NCBI GenBank assembly: GCA_030323885.1 | Contig: CM059187.1 | Location: 139,162,415 to 139,226,414 of the forward strand | Reading direction: 5' to 3' | Origin: Branchipolynoe longqiensis | Taxonomy: Eukaryota > Annelida > Polychaeta > Phyllodocida > Polynoidae | Length of the DNA stretch: 64,000 nt | Translations under genes and position numbers: made by a program | Notes under the pieces: generated by a model | Database searches by the model: none | What the model saw: the letters and a program-made list of their open reading frames with translations, nothing else | Told to the model about the DNA's origin: nothing | Part shown: positions 55,085-64,000 of the stretch, in pieces | How the letters are laid out: every line of letters begins with the position of its first letter | Position numbering within the stretch: the stretch's first letter is position 1

Positions 55085-55227
55085 TATTTAGTAACGGTAT
55101 TTGCGATCATGAGTGTTGAGGCTTCTTTTGGGGTAATGGACGTTGTGAAGTCTTCTCTGTTCGAGATGTTAACACGAATGGTGAATATGCGGAACTTTGT
55201 GTGTGTTGCCTTGTGCTCTTTCCGGAA

Positions 55228-55371
55228 AATGGCGCCCTCTATGTCTGCGAACGGCGTCTTAGAACACGAAGAGAAAATAGTTTCCGATCGCAAATGTTTT
55301 GAAACCCAGAATATCTGGAAAGAAATTAGAATATTCTTTGATCTGCGAAGATGTGACTTTTTAAAAAGTTA
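55228..55371 (+). CDS. Small ORF, 47 codons, uncertain
   Basis: AAAATGGCG start context, then MSANGVLEHEEKIVSDRKCF and ETQNIWKEIRIFFDLRRCDF before TAA. The composition looks protein-like and differs from the surrounding repeats, but I know no homologue and see no partner exons. It could be a first exon or chance. Confidence 0.25.
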
Positions 55372-55645
55372 AATGCATTCACGCTAATTCTTCTAATTAC
55401 AATTTGTGTTCTTGTTAGTTGCATTATGAGCTGAATAAAATTAGGACAAATATTTGTCAATGATAATTTGAATGGTAATGAGGAAGTTATTTATGGTATG
55501 AATAGTAGCTCTTTTGTATAATTAGAATGTTAGCTCATACAAATAATGAAATAAAACAAAGGTGTAAAGGTAGATATCTTGAAAGCTTATGGTTTTGACT
55601 CAACTTATATATATCACTGAGGTGTAGATATATTATTGGAGACAC

Positions 55646-55981
55646 TGGCTGTGGTGGCCGAATCAGTAGAGTGCATGGCTCCCGGAACGGGAGATCAAGA
55701 GTTTGATCCCCCCCCCCCCCCCTTTGAGTCAAACCAATGACTTACAAAATCGATATTTGTCGCTTCCTAGCTTGGCACTCTGCATTAATAGGATAGGACA
55801 AGAACTAGTTAGCTCAGTGTCAGGATATTGTGACAGGGAGGGATATCGGGTTATAGTGCTGGTGGCCTGATTTCCCAGAGGGACAGCACTATAAAGTCGC
55901 CATGAGTGCACACTGTCACAAGTTGGTACCCGTTCTGATATGACCTTAGATGTTGTCAGGACGTAAAATTCCAACAACCAA
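55646..55981 (+). mobile_element. SINE-A with a C-run in the B box
   Basis: Head tggccgaatcagtagagtgc, B box replaced by a run of 15 or more C, normal body and tail ccaacaaccaat. Confidence 0.9.
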
Positions 55982-56360
55982 TATAATATTTGAGAGACCT
56001 TTCAAGTCACGTGTCATACGTACCACCCAGCCACCAACGCCGACATCGAGCGCTGCACCGCCTACCACATCCGCCAGGTGGCTACGGTTGTCATGGACGC
56101 GCGTGCATGCGCACTAGGTGGCTATGGCCAGGAGCGCCATCTGGCTGAGAGATTTGAGTAACGTGGAGAATGGAATCTGCACCCGCTCCTCCATGAAAAA
56201 CTAAGTAGAAAAGAACACGTTACACACGTTAATATAGACACAAAGTGCACCACTAATATATGGCCTACAACAGGCGAGCCAATCTATTAGAATAAGTTAT
56301 AACTACATTGTCTGTTTGTGTATTGAAATGTGCATGTGGAAACTGCTGCTTGTGGAACTA

Positions 56361-56552
56361 CAGTAAAACCTCTCTAAATTGACCGACCATGGGACCGGCT
56401 TGAAATGGCCCATTCAGGGAGGTGGTTGGGTTAGGGAGTTTTTTAACATTGTTACAATGGTATTGTATGGGTGATCATTTGGAAGCCAAATACACGATTG
56501 ATATAGGGGAGTGGTCGATCTGTGGAGGTGGTCGGTTAGAGAGGTTTTATGG
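56361..56552 (+). mobile_element. CAGTAAAACC pogo-like MITE, intact
   Basis: 192 bp flanked by TA. CAGTAAAACCTCTCTAAATT to GGTTAGAGAGGTTTTATGG. Confidence 0.87.
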
Positions 56553-56764
56553 TACTAATCCTACTATGTACATATACATGGCATCGCGTAAGCGATGGTG
56601 GCAGCACTAGTCAGAACCTTTATAATATGTGATCACCATGGAAACAGCTACAATGTACATGCATAATGACATCGCATAGGCACTAGTCAGGACTTCTATA
56701 ACTCTGTATCAGTGATCACTATGGAAACAAAGCTGGCGCATGCATTCTTGTCCGAGTTGTGAAG

Positions 56765-56852
56765 TTATTAAAACCCAGGTGTTACAACCCAGGTGTTACA
56801 ACCCAAGTTATTAAAACCCAGGTGTTACAACCCAAGTTATTAAAACCCAGGT
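56765..56852 (+). repeat. AACCCAGGTGTTAC short tandem repeat
   Basis: Alternating aacccaggtgttac and aacccaagttattaa units, five to six in total. Confidence 0.85.
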
Positions 56853-56877
56853 GAGCTCTATGGCATATACTTCATGT

Positions 56878-57340
56878 AACAACTACCGGAAGTTATCTGC
56901 CCGTCGCCCTCTATGGGGAACCAACAACTACCGGAAGTTACCTGCCCGTCGCCCTCTGTGGGGAACGCAACAACTACAGGAAGTACCAGGCGCTGTGGAC
57001 GTATCGCTAGAGCGCGGGCTTCGCTTGCAGGAGTTTGTGAGTTTGGTTCCCAGTCGAGTCAAACCAATGACATATCAAATTGATACTTGTCGCTTCCTAG
57101 CCAGGCACTCGACATTATTAGGATAGGGCAAGGACTGGTTGGCTCAGTGTCAGGATAATGTGACTGCGTGGGATATCAGGTCATGGTGCTGGTGACCTGT
57201 TCTCCCAGTGGGGCAGCACTATAAAGTTGCCATGAGTGTGCACTGTCACAAGTTGGTACCCTGATATGACCTTAGATGATCCAATAACCAACCAACCAAG
57301 CTACCGGAAGTGACTTGCTCGGCGCCCTCTATGGGGAATA
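56878..57340 (+). repeat. Three ~48-bp units with CCGGAAGT, the third split by a SINE
   Basis: Unit: CAACTACCGGAAGTTATCTG + CCCGTCGCCCTCTATGGGGA. The third copy is cut at ctacaggaagt by the SINE at 56985-57300 and resumes ctaccggaagtgacttg. Confidence 0.82.
56985..57300 (+). mobile_element. SINE-A, full length
   Basis: Target repeat CTACMGGAAGT at 56974-56984 and 57301-57311. Tail ccaataaccaaccaacc. Confidence 0.9.
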
Positions 57341-57526
57341 TTATATCGAGAACTCACTATGAGGTATGTGGCAGCATAGAAGGCTTGCGTTCCTGTGACC
57401 GACGGAAATGACTCCTTTGCGTCTATGATATCCATGGCTGACACTCCACTCGCACATATGTATTCCGTAATGTACCTAATGTAATGGAAGGCAGTTGTAT
57501 TAATAAAAGTAAACCAGCCCAATTAA

Positions 57527-57859
57527 AGCTGCATAGTCCGATGGAAACATCAATTTTTCAAAAACAAAACAATTATCTAGATTTGAGTGTGCATATCTAA
57601 CTTAGATACTGATGCACTTCTTAAGATTGTTTTGCCACATAGAAGGGAATACAGAGTCAATTTAATAGAACCTGTTATGACAGAGGTCTATGGTGGCTGA
57701 GTTATTAATTTCAGATGTTTGGACTTCAAATATCTCAAAACTTAGCCGCTTCAAATAAAAGTTACTTAAAACTAAAGTAAGGAAGATAATAACAATCAAA
57801 TTTATTATATTTATCTCAGAAAAAATGACAGAAATTCAAAACCATCGGACTATGGAACA
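57527..57859. mobile_element. TTAA-target MITE copy 8
   Basis: 333 bp, TTAA at 57523-57526 and 57860-57863. Confidence 0.88.
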
Positions 57860-58560
57860 TTAAGTATCAGAGTTGGCTACTTATAATGGTGTCCACATAT
57901 GGAGGGTGGCGTGACTACTACCACTACTACTACTAGGAGGATCAAGTATGTATGCAACAGTTATCTAGTAATAACCTACATATATGTACAGAATAGAAAT
58001 TAAGGGTTCAGGCGCAAAACCACGTAAACAGCAATCCAACAATTTAATTCTCACTAATTCCACTTTCTTATGATGATATTATTATGGAGCAATGAATTTT
58101 TAAAAAAAGTAGGAATGTAAAAACATAAACTTGTTGAAGGTTTGATTCCAATGTTTCCTTTAATTTTTGGTTTGGTGTTTACAGACAATCAATTCGCCTC
58201 ATTTACCCGTCAGAGCAGTTGAGCGCGGTGACGTTAGGTCGGCAGGTGGACATGAAATGTGGCCTTAGCTCGCCCACGAATACATTGAGCAACTCGACGA
58301 TCACGTGACACACGAGCAGCCCCTACAGGTAGAGACCAGTCAGCTTAGCCGTGGCCAACAAGCAGTTGTTGAGGGAACGTCGCAGTCCCAGCACCACCCG
58401 GAACACCAGCTCTAACACCACGATCTGGTCACACACAAGCACGGTGTAAGGAAGGGTGGGGCAAGACGCCCCCTCGGGGTAAGACGCCCCTTGACATTTA
58501 CTCAGTCCCTATCAACTCCCTGATGGTTTCCACTGATGGAATATAATGCTGTTATCTAGT

Positions 58561-58589
<29 letters not shown>

Positions 58590-58592
<3 letters not shown>

Positions 58593-58885
58593 GGGCACTC
58601 CCTGAAGCTGAGGAAGCGGTACTCCAGACTGGACCTGCGACACAACTTTTTCGGCTTTAGGGTGGTTGACCTGTGGAATGACCTGCCGGAGAGTGTTGTA
58701 GCAGCAGAGTCGGTGAACTGTTTCAAGTCCCGACTGGATGCATACTGGTCAAGCATTACATATATCTTGGAGCCATTGACAGTTGCTACGATCGACCACA
58801 TCTGAAGAACTGTCTCGATTTCTATTAATTAAGAGCGGCTAACAGGTCCAAGGCCTATTATAGCTGTATCCTATTGATTGATTGA
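58590..58885 (+). mobile_element. CR1-like LINE 3' end
   Basis: The + strand reads SLKLRKRYSRLDLRHN, then RVVDLWNDLPESVVAAESVN and CFKSRLDAYW. Ends in an ATTGATTG tail. A (CAT)n run, 58561-58592, precedes it. Confidence 0.82.
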
Positions 58886-59520
58886 TTGATCATCATCATG
58901 CTGTCGGTCGCGATGCAACAAAGACTGCTTTCATTACTTGAATGCCGCTCTCCATTTAGCTCTCTGCTGTGAGAGTGATGTCCATGAGTCAGTATTAATG
59001 TCTCTCTGCTTCAGGTTTCTCTTGATGGTATCCTTGAACCGGAGACGAGGGTGCCCTCTCTTTCTGTAACCAGAAGACAGTTGAGAATAGAGGATCTGCC
59101 CTCGTAGCCTGTCTGATGACATCCTCATGAGGTGTCCAGTCCACCGGAGATTCTTTTTGATCAGAAGATCTTCCATAGAGGGAAGCCCCGTCCGTTTGAG
59201 TATTTCCTTATTTGTCACTTGACATTTCATGAAAGCTGGCTGCAAAAGTGTTGAAGTGCTGCTGGCTTTTGCAAGTTACCAGTAGCACTGTCTCAGGGAG
59301 CAAATAGAGGTTTCACACCGGCAAGAACATGTCCAGACAGGCGCAAAACTATTTTTCCCTGCGGTGGCTGGTCGGGAGATGTTCCATACATCAACCGCCC
59401 TTAATCAGGTTAATGCTGCCACATTGACATGGTTTTCTGTTTAGGGTTTGCTCCCTTAGCCTTCGGTTCTGTCAAGAACCTGTACCACAAGGCAGTCGTT
59501 TACACCTCTGCACCTAGTAA
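58886..59520 (-). mobile_element. RTE-like LINE 3' end
   Basis: The - strand ORF 59245-58934 reads LRWTGHLMRMSSDRL, SSGYRKRGHPRLRFKDTI and TDSWTSLSQQRAKWR, the C-terminal domain of RTE-like ORFs. Tail (ATG)n at the 58886 side. The copy at 29120-29485 lacks this block. Confidence 0.85.
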
Positions 59521-59529
59521 TAGCACTGT

Positions 59530-60480
59530 ACAAAGCCACATGCACAAAACATCGACGATTAAATCAAATATATGCATTTGATGTTATTACAGTTATTTGA
59601 TGTAAATATTCGAAGCAGTGAATGTTGTTGTGAAAACGTTAATTAAGATAGTGTGTATTAATTAGTAATTGATTAAATATACATAATTAATTAATCTACT
59701 TTAAAATAGTGTTGCAAGATATTGGCGATAATATGTGTTCCAATAAATATGGACAGTTGTGTGCATCATGTAGGCATACATGGTGGGGCAGGACGGTGTT
59801 TTTGGTTGCAAGTTAACAATACTATATCATGTATTTAATCTATCAGAGAAAATACATAAATGGCATGCTTGTGTATATATGATTTTGTCATTTGTTTGTG
59901 TTATAATCAAAATATGAAAATTTATACATCGACACCATGTCAAAATGATGTCCTGTATGTATGTTTGGTTTCCATGTTAAACAAGTGATTTTAATGCATG
60001 ATTTTAATGCGGTGTTGCAGTTTCTGCGGTATGCCAGTTTGCGAGGGACACATCACTTCTACGCATGCGTCAAAATCGAACAGCATCGTCACTCACCTTA
60101 TAAATTTAATATAATGTTTTTGGTCAAGATGTTTTCTATATGTGTAGACACTGGCTGTATAAGGATCGTTACATCCAACACAACTCTCATTGAGGTACAA
60201 TATAAACTGAACTGTAACTTTGCACTGCAGTCAATAGTGCTACGTGCGCCACAACGTTCTATTTGGGATCAACTTTGAACCGGAGCTTATATTTATATTT
60301 ATATTATAGGATATATTCATTTCAATTCCTTTTATTCGCTAACAACCTACTTCGGTTTTTATTTAGTATCCGTTGGTAAATTAGTGAGTATTTGCCGGTT
60401 GTTCCGTAGGTTCTTAGTAATAGGTTTATACTGTCTAGCTGGCGACATCTTTCTTAATTGTTTGCTGAAAAGGCCTACAT
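59530..60480. other. Stretch without recognised gene or element
   Basis: AT-rich. The ORF at 59961-60278 has no recognisable domain. Nothing else supported. Confidence 0.45.
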
Positions 60481-60481
60481 A

Positions 60482-60643
60482 TGTTGGTTGGTTGTTGGAG
60501 TTTTACATCCTGACAAGATCTAAGGTCATATCAGGACAGGTACCGACTTGTGATTTGCGACAGTGCTCACTCATGGCAACTTTATAGTACTGCCTCACTG
60601 TGAGACCAGGACACCAGCACCATCACCCAATTTCCCACTCATT
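60482..60643 (-). mobile_element. SINE-A 3' part, - strand
   Basis: ggttggttgttggagtttta to ccaatttcccactca. Cut by the element that begins at 60644. Confidence 0.8.
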
Positions 60644-60880
60644 ATGGGGCTGTCACATTACGACGTTTCTCGCCAATGCGCGTCGACGTGTGTGATTTTT
60701 GGGCGGAACGTCGGGACACGTCAGGAGGCGTTATGCGCGTGTAACGCGCGCGTTGGTATACGTTTATGGACGGCGAGGATCGGCGGCGCGCGTCGTGGCG
60801 CGTCGACAGTTTTGCGCTTGCCACAACGTCTCGGCCACACGCTACCAATACGTTGCGCTGACGCCGAAAAGTTAGATTCC
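60644..60880. mobile_element. CTGTCACA-type GC-rich element, left end only
   Basis: ggggctgtcacattacgacg, then CGCG/GTCGACG-rich sequence related in style to 25870-26722. No right terminus. Confidence 0.5.
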
Positions 60881-60883
60881 CGG

Positions 60884-61128
60884 TCGAAATTAATACTTGT
60901 CGCTTCCTAGCCTGGTGCTCAGCATTAATAGGATAGGGCAAGGATTGGGTAGCTCAGTGTCAGGATAATGTAACTGAGTGGGATATCGGGTCATGCTGCT
61001 GGCGGCCTGACTTCCCAGTGAGACATTGCTATAAAGTCGCCATGAGTGTGCACTATCACAAGTCGGTACCCATCCTGATATGACCTTAGATGTTGCCAGG
61101 ACATAATATTCCAACAACGAACCAACCA
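60884..61128 (+). mobile_element. SINE-A body, head missing
   Basis: taatacttgtcgcttcctag to aacgaaccaaccacc. Lies in opposite orientation to the fragment at 60482-60643. Confidence 0.82.
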
Positions 61129-61359
61129 CCCCCCACCCCCGACCCCCAAGTTGATAACTTACCAAGGCGAGTGAGGTGATGACACCAACAAGCAGCATGT
61201 GTAGGTGTGAGACGGTGTCTGGCAGGCGCAGGAATGAGGCAGCTATCCCAGCAGTAGAAGCCCTCAGCGGCTGGGGCCACCACCCCGCCGCACCCTGCAG
61301 GCGCATAACAACGGGACGCTTAGCAACAACACGCGCCACATGCTACCTGTGTGACTTCA

Positions 61360-61694
61360 TGGTTGGTTGGTTGTTGGAGTTTTACATCGTAGCAACATCT
61401 AAGGTGATATCAGGATGGGTACCGTCTTGTGACAGTGCACACTCATGGTGTTTACAAAGCTGCCACACTGGGAAATCAGGCTGCTGGCACCATGACCCTA
61501 TACATGTATCCCACTCAGTCACATTATCCTGACACTGAGCTAATCAGTCCTTGCCCTATTCTATTAATGCCGAGCGCCAGACTAGGAAGTATCAATTTTA
61601 TAAGTCATTGGTTTGACTCGACCAGGAAACCGAACTCCCGACCTTCCGCACGCGAGGCCCGCGCTCTACCGATTCGGCATGCACCGCGCCAGGT
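61360..61694 (-). mobile_element. SINE-A, near full length, - strand
   Basis: Tail gttggttggttgttggag, body, then head with B box gaccaggaaaccgaactccc and A box ctctaccgattcggc. Confidence 0.9.
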
Positions 61695-61804
61695 GGGACG
61701 CTTAGCAACTACATGCGCGCCAAATGTTACCTGTGTGGATTCACGGTAGGTTGTCTTACTGTTGATTCGGGGTCCCATCGGTGCGAATCTGAATTGCATG
61801 CCGC

Positions 61805-62335
61805 ATACCGCAAAGATTCCATATATATGCGGTATGCAGCATACCATTCGCATTCGCACTGATCAATCGGTCCATTGAGCGATCTGCTTTGCCATTCACA
61901 CATTTGTATTTGTATTCGTAACTGGACATACAAAAGCACCACTGTGCGTTTACATGCTTTTCCATTTTTTGTCGCATTCGCATTTGCATACCGCATATCA
62001 TGTATATGGAATCTTAGCTTACCACCTATATGGAATCTTAGCATAAAGCTAAGATTCCTTATATGCGGTATGTGGCATGCGGCATGGGTCATGCGAATGT
62101 GTTAGATATATGCCAGCCCGTTGGGGTTTTTCCTCCAAATTTGTGAAGGAACAGTATTGTTTTCTATGGCAAATGCAGCAGTATTCGCATTTGCATGCCG
62201 CACCGTTCGGTCCATTTGCCGCATTCGCACTCACACATTTAGATGTATGGAAGCACCACTATTCATTTACATGCTTTTCGATTTTTATTCGCATTCGCAT
62301 GCCGCATACCGCGTATATAAGGAATCTTATTCTTA
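61805..62335. repeat. Two GCGGTATGC palindromic elements side by side
   Basis: attccatatatatgcggtat opens the first. A central inverted pair at 62025-62075 (tatggaatcttagc and gctaagattccttatatgcg) closes it and opens the second, which ends gcataccgcgtatataagga. Both interiors are rich in TTCGCATTCGCA. Confidence 0.75.
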
Positions 62336-62598
62336 GCTTTAGGCTTGTTCGCTGACGGGAGCCGGCAGGCGTGTCAGGCTGGACACCTGCACTCTCCCTT
62401 TACAAACTCAGTACAGTCCAGTCATTCATCCTTCGAGACCCGATATAGAAAAGACGAAGCCAATTTCGATAAATGTAATTTTGTTTAAACCTTATTTATT
62501 AATGCTTTAATATGAATATTTACAGACGATTCAAATATACATTTCACCGGCGTGTCCGACTACTATAAGTATTGAACGCGACACCCACATATGGTTAA

Positions 62599-63514
62599 AG
62601 TTGCATAGTTTTGAGTTGCTGTCATTTTCTGAGATAAATATATTAGGTTGATAGTTATAATCTACCTTACTCTACTTTGAAGTTACTTTTATTTTAAAGG
62701 GCTAACTTTGGGGATATTTGAAGAGCAACCATGCAAAATTAATTTTGACAAGCATGCCAAAACTCTAGCACCGCAAGGCTTTTGCAGTAACACGCTCTAT
62801 TAAATTGCCTCAGTGTTCCCTTATATGTGGTGACAAATGTTAAATAAGTGCACCAGTATCTAAGGGCGTAATCGATTAATCAACTCGGGTCACCCGAGCC
62901 ACTTTTTGGCGCATGCGCACATCCTACAGACTCGGGTCGAATAATCGAATATGCTTCTCCACGTTCGGGGTGGACAAAATGGTGGCTTAATCCAAAACCT
63001 TTTTTTTTTTTTTAATAACCGATAAAACTACAGCAAAATAGGATTTAAAGCATTTTATGATGGCATAATTTAGTTATATTTCCATTTAATTAATTTAGGT
63101 TATTAAACAAAAGAAAACATGTATGACTGGTACTTTTGTCTGTTATCCTGCAGGACGGTACCAGCGCAAATGTGACGTCATCGCTCGTAGCCAACCCCAG
63201 CCAAGGGTAGGGTTACTGGGGTCGGGTCTTTTTGCACACGGCACGTGTATTTGTCGACTCTACTCGCGGTGTTCCATTTGAAATTCTGACGACTCGGGTG
63301 ACCAGAGTCGCTCGGGTCGTGTTAATCGATTACGGCCTAAGTGAGATAATCTGTGCATTAGTCGTCTGTGACGAGGGGAGTAGGGGTGTCGTCTTCACAC
63401 CGCGTGAAGGAATCTTAGCTTATCGCCTATCCGTAGCATCACCATCACCATCATCAAATCTAGATCCACTGTTTTGGTTTTGAAACTTTGATCTTTTCAT
63501 CGGACTATGTAGCT
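62599..63514. mobile_element. TTAA-target MITE copy 9 with nested TAA element
   Basis: TTAA at 62595-62598 and 63515-63518. 62864-63337 is a separate insertion. Confidence 0.85.
62864..63337. mobile_element. Harbinger-like MITE, 474 bp
   Basis: Ends GGGCGTAATCGATTAA and TTAATCGATTACGGCC (16 bp, one mismatch) with TAA on both sides (62861-62863 and 63338-63340). Confidence 0.85.
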
Positions 63515-63689
63515 TTAAGAAGAGTATCACCTCAAGGAACCTCCACGAGTCAAAACGAGTGTTCACTTTGCCTTTATTGTCTTTATGATATTTTAACCAG
63601 AATGCTGTACGGAAGCTGTCCCTGACCCTCAGAACACCACCAATATGACCCTGGGTGCTGCAGGTCATGCCGTCCACACAAGACATCCA

Positions 63690-64000
63690 GCGGGCGCGTG
63701 GTCTAATCGGTAGAGCGCGGGCCTCGCGTGCGGAAGGTCGGGAGTTCGGTTCCCGGTCGAGTCAAACCAATGACTTCCAAATTGATACTCATCGCTTCCT
63801 AGCCTGGTACTTGGCATTATTAGGATAGGGCAAGGGCTGGTTAGCTCAGTGTCAGGATAATGTGACTGAGTGGGATATTGGGTTATGGTGCTGGCAGCCT
63901 GATTTCCCAGTGGGGCAGCACTATAAAGTTGCCATGAGTGTGCACTGTGATAAGTCAGAATCCATCCTGATATGACCTTAGATGTTGCCAGGACGTAATA
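63690..64000 (+). mobile_element. SINE-A, runs off the window
   Basis: Best-preserved tRNA-like head here: gtggtctaatcggtagagcg and ggagttcggttcccggtcga. The body is complete to ttgccaggacgtaa. Confidence 0.92.

Larger units (their letters stand above)
56024..61294 (-). pseudogene. Phospholipid phosphatase-related (PLPPR-like) gene, disrupted
   Basis: Four exons on the - strand with consistent GT-AG borders and phases: 61163-61294, 58207-58424, 57358-57475 and 56024-56140. They encode the six-helix PAP2/LPP fold: EGFYCWDS, then PDTVSHLHMLLVGVITSLAL; next ELVFRVVLGLRRSLNN, GELRPHFMSTCRP and TALNCSDG; next YITEYICASG and SFPSVTGTQAFYAATYL; next CTRVHDNRSHLADVVGG. Catalytic residues are not conserved (no Lys seven before the RP pair, no PSGH His), which is typical of the non-enzymatic PLPPR membrane proteins. 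It is broken by a +1-type shift between EGFYCWDSC and LPDTVS and by two in-frame TAGs (after LTGLYL and after LLAIAT). The N-terminal and last exons were not found. It converges with PIF1. Confidence 0.75.

Noticed and set aside
55985..56165. + strand open frame reading CHTYHPATNADIERCTAYHI
   Set aside because: Antisense of the PLPPR-like last exon. The - strand reading matches a known fold and has proper splice sites.
61086..61339. Complete - strand ORF starting MARVVAKRP
   Set aside because: Runs from upstream intron through a PLPPR-like exon in mixed frame into a SINE.

Overview
This 64 kb window is nuclear DNA from an animal: multi-exon genes with GT-AG introns, and more than half of the sequence made of transposon relics and satellites. 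Two SINE families with mollusc-like bodies (for example the copies at 40220-40557 and 51030-51290, which end in a GTCGTTAAATAAAAC tail) and several LINE 3' ends point to a marine mollusc. The species cannot be fixed from the sequence alone.

Genes, left to right. (1) CCNH (cyclin H, CDK-activating kinase and TFIIH), + strand, 1-16412. It enters the window mid-gene, and seven coding exons run to the stop codon. Its first visible intron (154-9419) holds a broken multi-copy gene of unknown function, a CAACCAAAC-rich satellite, a GC-rich LTR-like element with a 141-bp minisatellite, and a large inverted repeat. (2) A 78-residue helical protein, - strand, 17546-21381, three coding exons, not recognised with confidence; its spacing weakly recalls the DASH subunit Dad2. 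It converges with CCNH. (3) PIF1 helicase, + strand, 28148-49958, eleven coding exons, complete at 646 residues with all core helicase motifs. (4) A phospholipid-phosphatase-related (PLPPR-like) gene, - strand, about 61294-56024, four recognisable exons, broken by one frameshift and two in-frame TAGs. It converges with PIF1.

The PIF1 introns are crowded. Intron 9 carries a 5'-truncated LINE with a duplicated bit of nearby sequence at its 5' end, followed by 3.64 kb of an indel-free 35-bp satellite that runs up to the acceptor of exon 10. Intron 8 carries a solo LTR. Intron 10 carries an LTR-like element. Introns 2 and 5 carry the same TAA-target MITE, and in intron 5 it is inserted exactly into the splice donor.

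The rest is a layered record of small DNA transposons. Nine copies of a TTAA-target MITE, three CAGTAAAACC pogo-like MITEs, several TAA-target families, a 4-bp-target family and four SINE families are nested in each other, so their relative ages can be read. I found no tRNA or rRNA gene, CRISPR array or operon-type system that I would defend.
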